DNA of 9,073 nt from JAWWBG01 sp033721095 (GTDB lineage Bacteria > Actinomycetota > Nitriliruptoria > Nitriliruptorales > Nitriliruptoraceae), in contig JAWWBG010000105.1 in assembly GCA_033721095.1 (NCBI GenBank), positions 1-9,073 on the forward strand, read 5' to 3'. Made by a program: the position numbers and the translations under genes. The notes under the pieces are model-generated. The model searched no databases and was not told the origin of the DNA. It saw nothing but the letters and a program-made list of their open reading frames with translations. Position 1 is the stretch's first letter, and every line of letters begins with the position of its first letter. Shown here one piece after another: positions 1 through 6,201 of this stretch.

Positions 1-201
1 ACGGAAGAAGGCTTCCTGCGCATCGGGGCCGGTCATGAGGACCACGCGCTTGGGTCCGATGCGGAACTCGCCGAGGTCGCCGCACTCCTTCTTGACGCGC
101 CACATCAGCGCGATCGGGTCCTCCTGGAGCTCGCGCAGGTGGCCGAGCTCGGGGTCGGCACCGCTCGCCAGCGGCGGCTCGCGCTTGGTCGTGGTGGTCA
201 T
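1..201 (-). CDS. cyp51: Cytochrome P450, CYP51-like (sterol 14alpha-demethylase family), N-terminal fragment
   Basis: Only the first 67 codons are present; the gene runs off the left edge. The fragment reads MTTTTKREPPLASGAD, then GHLRELQEDPIALMWRVKKE, then CGDLGEFRIGPKRVVLMTGP and AQEAFFR. This follows, nearly position by position, the start of mycobacterial CYP51 as I remember it (SGG..EHGHLEEF..DPIGLM.RV..ECGD.G.F.L..K.VVLL.G..A.EFFFR). CYP51 enzymes are soluble haem monooxygenases in bacteria and remove the 14alpha-methyl group of sterols using a ferredoxin and its reductase. The haem-binding cysteine, the I helix and the CYP51 signature lie outside the window. The ATG has a GGAG at about 5 bases' distance and follows the SDR stop after 23 bases, so it is probably the third gene of the operon. 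A ferredoxin gene may follow beyond the edge, as in Mycobacterium. Another P450 family is possible, since only the N-terminus is visible. Confidence 0.8.
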   Translation of the reverse strand, partial: MTTTTKREPPLASGADPELGHLRELQEDPIALMWRVKKECGDLGEFRIGPKRVVLMTGPDAQEAFFR

Positions 202-224
202 CGGGTCTCCAGTGGGATCGTCGA

Positions 225-1250
225 TCAACGTGCACGGGCCAGCGCCGGTGCCAGCGCCGGATCGAGATGACCGGCCGAGACCAGCCACGCCGCTGCGTCG
301 CGCAGCGTCTCCAGGGTCGGGCGCCACGTGATGCCGAGCTCGGCCAGCGTCGCGGCATCGTCCAGGTGTCGGCCCTGGGCAATGGTCAGCGCGGCCTCCT
401 CCGACAGGGGCAGGTCGACGTCCTCGCCGGCCGCCCGCTGGGCGTCGAGCTGCCGGCCCATCTCGAGCATCTGCTCGTGCGTGGCCGTCATGCTGGGGAC
501 CTCGCGGCCGACGGCCTCCGACAGCAGGTCCACCCACTGCTGCCACGTCACCCAGTGCCCGCCGGCCAACAGGATCCGCGGGCCCTTGCCGGGTTCGGTC
601 GCGGCCGCGAACAGCTCGGCGCCGTCGCGCACATCGAGGATGCCCATGCCACCCTCGGCCACGACCATCATCAGCTCGAGGGCCGCGCGCACCGCCAGGA
701 ACCCGCCCTCGAGATGGGGCGAGTCCGGGCCGTAGATCGACCCGAGGATGATGGTCGTGATGGCCGCGCCCTCGTCCTGCCAGCCCCGCACCAACTCCTC
801 GCCGGCGCGCTTCGAGCGCCCGTACGCCGTGTCGGGTTCGGCCAGTGGGCTGTCGGCGGTGATGATCTCGGCATCCGTGGGGACGTAGGCGGCCATCGAG
901 GAAGCGTGGACGATCGGGTCGAGTCCCAAGGCCACGGCCTGGCCGATGACCTGCCGGACGCCCTCGACGTTGATGTCGTTCGTGCTGCCGTCTGCGACCC
1001 CCAGCGCCGTCGATGCGGCTGTGTGCACGACGCCGTCCACCCCGTCGAGGGCCTGCTTCACGGCAGCCTCGTCGGTCATGTCGCCGGCCACGACCTCGAC
1101 GGTGGCAGGCTCCACGCCCAGGTTCTCGAGGATCGTCGGCAGCTTGTCCGGTGACCGCACCAGGACCCGGACCTCGTGCCCGCGCCGTTGGAGTGCTCCC
1201 ACCAGGTGTGAGCCCAAGAAGCCCGTCGCGCCCGTCACGAGGATCTTCAC
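225..1250 (-). CDS. Extended SDR: NAD(P)-dependent epimerase/dehydratase, 3beta-hydroxysteroid dehydrogenase type
   Basis: 341 residues, a usual length for an extended short-chain dehydrogenase. The Rossmann dinucleotide loop GATGFLG is at residues 7-13. An acidic turn GDM is at 56-58, the catalytic serine region HASSMAAY is at 115-122, and the catalytic Tyr/Lys pair is YGRSK (Tyr143, Lys147). A DVRD motif follows the substrate region, as in 3beta-HSD/dihydroflavonol-reductase-like SDRs. There is no signal peptide or membrane segment, so it should be cytosolic. The start is GTG: the sequence GTGA contains both this start and the TGA stop of the preceding gene, with only a weak ribosome site, which suggests translational coupling. 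Its place between an operator-controlled first gene and a CYP51-like P450 makes oxidation of a 3-hydroxyl on a sterol or steroid, or a C4-demethylation-type step, a reasonable guess. The substrate cannot be read from the sequence; a sugar-nucleotide or flavonoid-type substrate remains possible. Confidence 0.85.
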   Translation of the reverse strand: MKILVTGATGFLGSHLVGALQRRGHEVRVLVRSPDKLPTILENLGVEPATVEVVAGDMTDEAAVKQALDGVDGVVHTAASTALGVADGSTNDINVEGVRQVIGQAVALGLDPIVHASSMAAYVPTDAEIITADSPLAEPDTAYGRSKRAGEELVRGWQDEGAAITTIILGSIYGPDSPHLEGGFLAVRAALELMMVVAEGGMGILDVRDGAELFAAATEPGKGPRILLAGGHWVTWQQWVDLLSEAVGREVPSMTATHEQMLEMGRQLDAQRAAGEDVDLPLSEEAALTIAQGRHLDDAATLAELGITWRPTLETLRDAAAWLVSAGHLDPALAPALARAR

Positions 1251-2509
1251 GAGCTGGCCACCGGCAGCGGCTTGCGCAGCTCGAAGTCGGCCCCCGTGCT
1301 GACCCTGGCCAGGTGCACCTCGTCGGGAATCGTCGCGGGCTCGGCATCAGGGTCCACGGTGATCTCCCATGCGACGACCTCGCCGACCGTGGCGCTCGTC
1401 GCCGAGGCACGTGCGCGCGGGTCGACGCCCTGGGCGATGGCTTCGAGGATCGTCGCGTCCGTGCACAACGCGTGCAGCCACGTGTGGTCGTGGTCCTCGC
1501 CGAAGACAGGGGAGTCGAGGACGCCAACCCGCACCCGGTCGCCGAGGACATCGATGTCGGTGGCCACGTAGGCCGTGGGCCGGAACACGGGATGCAGCCG
1601 GAGGACCTCGGCGACGGCCTCTGCACCTTGACCCAGTCCCAGCGCGTCACGAAGTCGGGCTGCCACGACCGGTCCGATGCCACGCAACTGGAAGCGGTTG
1701 ACCTCCTGGGCCTGGTCCTCGCCGAACCGCGACGCGACGGCCAACAGCAGTCCGCGCACGAGCAGGTGTCCCTGGAGGCAGAACTCCTCGCACGCGGCCA
1801 GCAGCGCCGCCGTGGACAAGTGCTCCAGCTGGAAGTCGGGGTCGAACTGCTCGTAGGCGTTCAGGCCGTTCGTAGTGTCGGTGCCCTCGAAGGCCGGGAT
1901 TTCGATGGTGGCGGCCACCGAGTCACCCACGACGCGGCAGCCATCGGAAACCTCGATCGGCGACCCGTCATGGTCAAGGAACACCCGCCACTCGCAGTGC
2001 GGCTGCCGGTCTGCGGGCTGGCGCGGCGGTCGATGAACGGGCCTGACGCGCGCCAGCGGATTGGTCGCAACTGCGGTCGCGTCGAACGTGGGGTCCTCGA
2101 TGTCGTGGCACATCGCGACCACGAACTCGGACCCCATCGGCTCGACGTCCATGAGGGCACCGCAGTGGTCCAGCCAGAACCGTCCCTCGTCCGGCCCGGA
2201 AACCTCGAACCGGAAGTCCATGAACTGGTGCGGGGCGCCGACATCCAGCTGGAGGCCCTTGAAGATCGTCGGGATGTCGTCGCCGGCGAACCCCAGGGCC
2301 CGCTGCATGCGGCGCGTGTAGATGGGCGAGGCCGCCATCCACTCCTCGATCGCGACCTGGGTCATGGTCTCGCGGTCGTGGTGGAGGATCAGCCACGGCA
2401 TCGAGGCCCGGTCCTGGAGGTGCCCGGCCAGCAGGTACTCGCGCCCGAGCACGGCCAGCTGGTCATGCGACAACGAGGTCAGCGCCTCAGCTGCGCCGCC
2501 TGCCACCAT
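1247..2509 (-). CDS. Conserved hypothetical protein, first gene of the CYP51-like operon
   Basis: 420 residues, soluble, with no signal peptide or transmembrane segment. I do not recognise a named family, although the style is that of conserved mycobacterial and other actinobacterial hypothetical proteins. The N-terminal half has dense aromatic and charged motifs likely to be conserved: EEWMAASPIYTRRMQRALGF (55-74), FWLDHCGALMDVEPMG (111-126), MCHDIEDPTFDATA (133-146) and HCEW (171-174). Three adjacent His/Cys pairs (115-116, 134-135, 171-172) could form a metal or catalytic site; that is inference. The C-terminal half is mainly helical-looking, with a possible second domain from about residue 225. 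The ATG is well supported: GGGAGG lies 7 bases upstream (2517-2522), and a KstR-type operator lies 19 bases upstream. Its stop overlaps the SDR start by 4 bases. Shared control with a P450 and an SDR suggests a part in sterol or lipid transformation, but no reaction can be assigned. Confidence 0.85.
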   Translation of the reverse strand: MVAGGAAEALTSLSHDQLAVLGREYLLAGHLQDRASMPWLILHHDRETMTQVAIEEWMAASPIYTRRMQRALGFAGDDIPTIFKGLQLDVGAPHQFMDFRFEVSGPDEGRFWLDHCGALMDVEPMGSEFVVAMCHDIEDPTFDATAVATNPLARVRPVHRPPRQPADRQPHCEWRVFLDHDGSPIEVSDGCRVVGDSVAATIEIPAFEGTDTTNGLNAYEQFDPDFQLEHLSTAALLAACEEFCLQGHLLVRGLLLAVASRFGEDQAQEVNRFQLRGIGPVVAARLRDALGLGQGAEAVAEVLRLHPVFRPTAYVATDIDVLGDRVRVGVLDSPVFGEDHDHTWLHALCTDATILEAIAQGVDPRARASATSATVGEVVAWEITVDPDAEPATIPDEVHLARVSTGADFELRKPLPVASS

Positions 2510-2528
2510 CCACCGGCCTCCCGAATGA

Positions 2529-2534
2529 AAACTA
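2529..2534 (-). promoter_or_regulatory. Putative -10 element TAGTTT inside the operator arm
   Basis: On the minus strand the distal operator arm reads TTCTAGTTT and contains TAGTTT, which fits the actinobacterial -10 pattern TANNNT. A transcript starting about 6-7 bases downstream (near 2522) would have a short leader carrying the GGGAGG ribosome site before the ATG at 2509. No convincing -35 box is visible at 16-18 bases. Binding at the operator would block this promoter directly. Position is inferred only. Confidence 0.4.
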
Positions 2535-2550
2535 GAACACGTTCTAGTTT
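2529..2550. promoter_or_regulatory. KstR-type operator, copy 1 (10-base arms)
   Basis: A perfect inverted repeat: AAACTAGAAC (2529-2538), a 2-base centre AC, then GTTCTAGTTT (2541-2550). It contains the published KstR consensus TNNAACNNGTTNNA exactly (TAGAACACGTTCTA). KstR is the TetR-family repressor of cholesterol catabolism genes in mycobacteria and rhodococci, released by 3-oxo-steroid acyl-CoA ligands. The site lies 19 bases before the ATG at 2509, downstream of the molybdoenzyme stop, and so should control the operon of the hypothetical protein, SDR and P450. The central 18 bases are identical to the copy at 5040-5057. Which TetR protein binds here is not shown, as no regulator gene lies in the window. 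Confidence 0.85.
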
Positions 2551-2594
2551 CAGGTTGTCAGTCTAGGGACGAAGTCGGCGACGTGAAGCATGCA

Positions 2595-4961
2595 TCACGA
2601 CGCCAACGACACCTCGCACATCGAGGCCCGCAACGGCGAGCTTCCCGCGATCGGATCGCTCGGCGACTGCGGCAGCACCAGGTTCAGGTTGAGGCCGTCA
2701 TCCGCATAGGGGTCGGCGGCCGGCAGCTCGAGCTCCTCGCATCCCTGCCAGAAGCCGTGCTGTCCCACGACCACGCCCGGGTCGAGGTTGGCGTCCAGCC
2801 TGGCCCGCGCGCGCACGGATCCGAAGGGCGTGGCGATTCGCACCCAATCGCCCTTGGCGATCCCGCGCCCCGCCGCGGTGTCGGGGTGCAACTCCACCTC
2901 GGGGTCGGGATGGCTGGCGCGGAGCTTGGCGATGTTGCGGTGCTGCGTCTCGCAGAAGTGCAGCGACTTGGCGCACGTGAGGACAAGCGGGAACTCGTCG
3001 GCCAGATCTGGCCGTGACACGGGGCTGATCGATGGCTCGTCGAACGTCGGCAGTGGGGCGTACCCGTGTGCCGCGAACTCCTCCGAGAGGATCTCGATCC
3101 TCCCCGTCGTCGTCCGGAACCCGGCCGGTCCGCCGCCGTTGGCGCGCGCGTGCTTGTCGTGCACGGTCGCGACGGACGCCTGGATGCCGTTTGGTTCGGC
3201 ACGCAGGTCCTCGAGGGTGATGCCGCTCGGCTCGAGCTGGTGACGCCACGCGGCCTCGAGGTCGCCGTCGAAGAAGTGCTCTCCGAGCCCCAGCTCGGTC
3301 GCGAGCCCGAAGATGATTTCGAGGTCCGATTTCGCCTGGCCACGCCGGTCGGCGACGGGCCGACGGAGCTGCACGTGGCTGACGGCCTGTTGGCTCACCT
3401 CGAAGCCGACGCGCAGCGCCTCCGCCTCCCACGCGCTCGTGACCGGCAGCACGATGTCTGCGAGTTCGGCCGTGGGGTTCATGAACAGGTCGGTGTGGAC
3501 CATGAAGTCCAGCGAGGCCAGTGCGTCCCGGACGCGACGACTGTCGCCATTGGCCATCACCAGGTTGGCGCCGAAGTTCACCATGCCGTGCACGGCGTAC
3601 GGGACCCCTTCCAGCATGGCGGTGAACAGGTCCTCGTTGGCACTGAACTCGAACCGGGCGCCCCCCAGCGGTCGGTGCTCGAGGCCGACCGCCTTCGCGC
3701 GCTGCTCAGAGCTGAGCAGGTCGGCGCCATCGATCGCGTTGGTCGGCACGGGCGTGAACAGCACGTTGCCGCCCGGCTGGTCGAGGGATCCCGTCAGCGC
3801 GTACAGGACGTTGATCGCCCGCGTCGTCTGGGTCGCGTTGCTGTGCTGTTCGAGGCCGCTCCACGCGTAGTAGGCCACGGGTCGCGACTCCCACAACAGC
3901 CGTGCCGTGCGCTCGACCTGCGCGGCCGACACGCCCGTGATCTCCTCGACCCGACCCGAGACCGCAGCGCACCCGGCCGCGAGCAGCTCGAAGGCGGGGG
4001 AGCAGCTGACGGGTCCGTCGGTGGTGATGACCTCGAAGGTTCCACGCAGCGCGTGCCGCGCCTGGTCGCCATCGCCGACGGGCAAGCCGACGGGTTGATC
4101 GGCCTGCGTGTCCCAGCTGACGAACGCATCGGGGTCGGCCGCGTCGCCGAGGTCGCCTGCCCGCAGGAGCCGGCCGGTGTCCTCCCGGACCAGCAGCGGT
4201 GCCGACGTCCAGCGGGTCACGAAGTCCGCGTCGAACCAGCCGTGCTCGATCATCGAATGCGACAGCGCGAGTGCCAGGGCGCCGTCGGTACCGGGTCGCA
4301 CGCGCAGCCACTCCTCGGCACGACTGGCGAGACCGGCGCGTCGCGGGTCGACCACGACCAGCTTGGCGCCTCGACGCAGCGCGGCGACGGTCTGCGTGGC
4401 GTGCACGAGCCGCGCGACCGACGGGTTGTAGCCCCAGTAGAGGATGCAGCGGGCCCGTTCCAGGTCGGGCATGTACGCACCCGGAACAGGGGTTCCGTAC
4501 GTGTAGATGGACGCGAGGTAGCGACCCCAGCCGCACAGCTCCATGTACGTGGCCATGTTGGGCGAGCCGAACGCACGCCGGAGCCGCACCAGCCAGTCGA
4601 TCGAGTCGCTCATCCCCGTGGTCGAGGGCGAGCTGCTGCTGAACAGGACCGCCTCGGCCCCGTGTGCCGCCTTGATCTGGTTCAGGCGCTCAGCCGTGAT
4701 GCCGAGCGCCTCGTCCCAGGAGAGCTCCTCCCAGCCGGGGTCGGCTGCACCCTTGGGGTTCGTGCGGCGCAGCGGCATGGTCAGCCGGTCTGGATGACGA
4801 ACGATGTCGGGTGCGGCCTTGCCCTTCGTGCACAGGGCCTGTCCCGTCGGATGGTCGGGGTTCGGGCCCAGGGCCACGAACTCGCCGTCCTCGATCGTGG
4901 CCATCGCTCCACAGCGGGAGACACACAGCGGACAGAAGGTCGGGACCCGTTCGGTGGCCAC
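2595..4961 (-). CDS. Molybdopterin-dependent oxidoreductase with an N-terminal [4Fe-4S] site (formate dehydrogenase/DMSO reductase superfamily)
   Basis: 788 residues from the chosen GTG. The N-terminal cluster motif is FCPLCVSRCG...LCTKG, with Cys10, Cys13, Cys17 and Cys44 (C-x2-C-x3-C-x26-C), followed by Lys46, the usual electron-relay lysine. Molybdopterin domains follow: PLRRT and GWEELSWDEAL near 63-86, and MELCGWGRY, whose Cys143 is the likely molybdenum ligand. YWGYNPS and LVVVDPRR (about 175-208) are typical cofactor-binding turns. The dinucleotide-binding domain starts at about 657 (PLVLTCAKS, later GIAKGDWVRIATPFGSV). There is no Tat signal, so the enzyme should be cytoplasmic, and no partner subunit is adjacent. 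The frame stays open to an ATG at 5024, but that codon has no ribosome site; the GTG at 4961 has AGGAGG 5 bases upstream and is preferred. A KstR-type operator lies upstream, between it and the divergent acyl-CoA dehydrogenase. The substrate is unknown. Family membership is clear; steroid or fatty-acyl chemistry is inferred from context only. Confidence 0.9.
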   Translation of the reverse strand: MATERVPTFCPLCVSRCGAMATIEDGEFVALGPNPDHPTGQALCTKGKAAPDIVRHPDRLTMPLRRTNPKGAADPGWEELSWDEALGITAERLNQIKAAHGAEAVLFSSSSPSTTGMSDSIDWLVRLRRAFGSPNMATYMELCGWGRYLASIYTYGTPVPGAYMPDLERARCILYWGYNPSVARLVHATQTVAALRRGAKLVVVDPRRAGLASRAEEWLRVRPGTDGALALALSHSMIEHGWFDADFVTRWTSAPLLVREDTGRLLRAGDLGDAADPDAFVSWDTQADQPVGLPVGDGDQARHALRGTFEVITTDGPVSCSPAFELLAAGCAAVSGRVEEITGVSAAQVERTARLLWESRPVAYYAWSGLEQHSNATQTTRAINVLYALTGSLDQPGGNVLFTPVPTNAIDGADLLSSEQRAKAVGLEHRPLGGARFEFSANEDLFTAMLEGVPYAVHGMVNFGANLVMANGDSRRVRDALASLDFMVHTDLFMNPTAELADIVLPVTSAWEAEALRVGFEVSQQAVSHVQLRRPVADRRGQAKSDLEIIFGLATELGLGEHFFDGDLEAAWRHQLEPSGITLEDLRAEPNGIQASVATVHDKHARANGGGPAGFRTTTGRIEILSEEFAAHGYAPLPTFDEPSISPVSRPDLADEFPLVLTCAKSLHFCETQHRNIAKLRASHPDPEVELHPDTAAGRGIAKGDWVRIATPFGSVRARARLDANLDPGVVVGQHGFWQGCEELELPAADPYADDGLNLNLVLPQSPSDPIAGSSPLRASMCEVSLAS

Positions 4962-4966
4962 GGCCA

Positions 4967-4972
4967 CCTCCT
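4967..4972 (-). promoter_or_regulatory. Ribosome binding site AGGAGG that decides the molybdoenzyme start
   Basis: The minus strand reads AGGAGG, 5 bases (TGGCC), then GTG. This is a perfect anti-16S match at good spacing. It favours the GTG at 4961 over the ATG at 5024, which is preceded by GGCCAACGTGG with no Shine-Dalgarno match. The residues between the two starts (a Gln/Ser/Gly-rich stretch) come before the first conserved cysteine and look non-essential. Confidence 0.6.
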
Positions 4973-5039
4973 GCTGCGCTCGATCCGAGCCTACGTCCGG
5001 GTTCCCGGTGCTGGGCTGGTTCATCCACGTTGGCCGGCA

Positions 5040-5057
5040 ACTAGAACACGTTCTAGT
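5040..5057. promoter_or_regulatory. KstR-type operator, copy 2, in a divergent promoter
   Basis: The perfect inverted repeat ACTAGAAC-AC-GTTCTAGT matches TNNAACNNGTTNNA and is identical over 18 bases, centre included, to the core of copy 1. It ends 8 bases before the ATG of the acyl-CoA dehydrogenase (5066). It lies 15 bases from the upstream ATG, and 78 bases from the preferred GTG, of the molybdoenzyme on the other strand. One bound repressor could silence both genes. Confidence 0.85.
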
Positions 5058-5059
5058 CT
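5054..5059 (+). promoter_or_regulatory. Putative -10 element TAGTCT of a leaderless acyl-CoA dehydrogenase promoter
   Basis: TAGTCT fits TANNNT and overlaps the right arm of the operator. Six bases (GCCAGC) separate it from the ATG at 5066. No purine-rich ribosome site is present in CTGCCAGC-ATG. The spacing fits a transcript that starts at or next to the A of the ATG, that is, a leaderless mRNA, which is common in actinobacteria. This is inference from spacing. Confidence 0.45.
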
Positions 5060-5065
5060 GCCAGC

Positions 5066-6136
5066 ATGGACTTTTCGCTTTCCGAGGAACAGCAGGCGCT
5101 GCGGGACCTGGCCGCGTCGGTGTTCACCGATCTCGCCACCCACGACCGGCTCACCAAGCTCGAAGCCGACAACGACACCGTCTTCGACCGCGACACCTGG
5201 GCCGCGCTGGCGCAGGCGGGGATCCTCGGCACGGTCGTCCCGGAGGAACACGGCGGCGCCGGACTCGGGCGGGTGGAGCAGATGGTCGTTGCCGAGGAAC
5301 AGGGCCGGGCGTGCGCACCCGTCCCACTGGTCGAGACACTGGTGGTCGGCGCGATGACCGTCGCCGAGCACGGTTCGCCCGACCAGCAGGCCGCGTGGTT
5401 GCCGAGGATCGTCAGTGGCGACCTGGTCGTGGCAGCGGCCCTCGAGGGCAGCCTCGAGATCGACGAGGCTGGACGCGTGTCCGGTGACGCCGGCGTCGTC
5501 GGCTGGATCCGCGAGGCGGGCCTCGTGCTGGCGGTCGCGGCGCGCGACGAGGCGCTGGCCGTCGTCGCCTTCAAGCCCACCGCGGAGGGCGTTCAGGTCG
5601 AGGACGTTGTCCCGACCAACCGACTGCCCGCCGGCCTCGTGACGCTGTCGGAGGTCGAGGTCGAGGTGCTGGCGACGGGACGGGCCGATGTCGAGGCCGT
5701 CGTCCAACGAGCAGCCGCGGCCACCTGCAGCGTCGCGGCCGGTGTCTGCGAGGGCGCGGTCCGCATGACCGCCGCCTACACCTCCGAGCGCAAGCAGTTC
5801 GACCGGCGGATCGCCGAGTTCCAGGCCGTCGCCCAGCGGGCAGCCGATGCGTTCATCGACACCGAGATGATCACGCTGACGGCACGCCAGGCCTGCTACC
5901 GCCTGTCAGCCGGACTGGATGCCTCCAAGGAGGTCCACGTCGCCAAGTTCTGGGCCGGCGACGGCGGGATGCGTGTCGTCCACGCGGCTCAGCATCTGCA
6001 CGGTGGCATCGGCGTCGACCTCGACTACCCGGTGCACAGGTTTTTTCTCTGGGCCAAGCGCCTCGAGCACACGCTCGGGACCCCGACGCGCGAGCTGATC
6101 CAGCTCGGCGCCGAGCTGGCCGCCGAGCCGGTCTAG
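5066..6136 (+). CDS. Acyl-CoA dehydrogenase family protein (FadE-like, short form)
   Basis: 356 residues, a little below the usual 380-400. The start MDFSLSEEQQALRDLAASVF is typical of the family and fixes the ATG. The N-terminal helical domain includes PEEHGGAGLG (59-68). The middle beta domain is short (about 120-205) and lacks a clear FAD-contacting Thr/Ser signature. The C-terminal domain has AYTSERKQFDRRIAEFQAVA (237-256; Arg242 is the usual FAD contact) and HLHGGIGVDLDYPVHR (310-325). The usual C-terminal catalytic YEGT is absent, with KRLEHTLGT (331-339) there instead; Glu241 or a partner subunit may supply the base. FAD-dependent alpha,beta-dehydrogenation of an acyl-CoA is the family reaction. 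In actinobacterial steroid catabolism such enzymes are often heterotetramers of two unlike subunits, and this short form could be one of them, though no partner gene is adjacent. It is divergent from the molybdoenzyme and shares its KstR-type operator. Confidence 0.9.
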   Translation: MDFSLSEEQQALRDLAASVFTDLATHDRLTKLEADNDTVFDRDTWAALAQAGILGTVVPEEHGGAGLGRVEQMVVAEEQGRACAPVPLVETLVVGAMTVAEHGSPDQQAAWLPRIVSGDLVVAAALEGSLEIDEAGRVSGDAGVVGWIREAGLVLAVAARDEALAVVAFKPTAEGVQVEDVVPTNRLPAGLVTLSEVEVEVLATGRADVEAVVQRAAAATCSVAAGVCEGAVRMTAAYTSERKQFDRRIAEFQAVAQRAADAFIDTEMITLTARQACYRLSAGLDASKEVHVAKFWAGDGGMRVVHAAQHLHGGIGVDLDYPVHRFFLWAKRLEHTLGTPTRELIQLGAELAAEPV

Positions 6137-6201
6137 CTGGACGATCCGAGCAGATTCTGCCTGATCATGTCGACCGTCAGTTTTTGGCCGTCAGATCACC
6201 G
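6137..6201. other. Convergent intergenic gap without a clear terminator
   Basis: This 65-base gap separates the ends of the convergent acyl-CoA dehydrogenase and sulfotransferase genes. It contains a near-AT-neutral stretch, an 11-base palindrome GCAGATTCTGC (6150-6160) with only a 1-base centre, a T5 run (6181-6185), and a directly repeated CCGTCAG (6174-6180 and 6188-6194) followed by CCGTCAC (6199-6205). None of these makes a convincing stem-loop followed by a U-tract. Confidence 0.4.

Noticed and set aside
1013..2566. A 517-codon plus-strand open frame opposite the SDR and hypothetical genes
   Set aside because: Low-complexity Arg/Gly-rich translation without domains. The opposite strand carries coupled genes with ribosome sites and an operator.
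3066..5357. A 763-codon plus-strand open frame antisense to the molybdoenzyme
   Set aside because: It is rich in Arg, Gly and Val with no recognisable motif, and lies opposite a gene with a clear cofactor-binding signature. Long antisense frames are expected in DNA with very high GC at third positions.
6041..6046. T6 run in the acyl-CoA dehydrogenase gene as a slippage or frameshift site
   Set aside because: The frame reads cleanly through it as HRFFLWAK, matching the family motif, and the gene continues to a proper stop. It is an odd codon choice in GC-rich DNA but not evidence of a frameshift.
6150..6160. Palindrome GCAGATTCTGC as a terminator or operator
   Set aside because: The 1-base centre cannot form a loop, no T-run follows directly, and it lies after a stop codon rather than near a promoter. 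A short palindrome like this can occur by chance.
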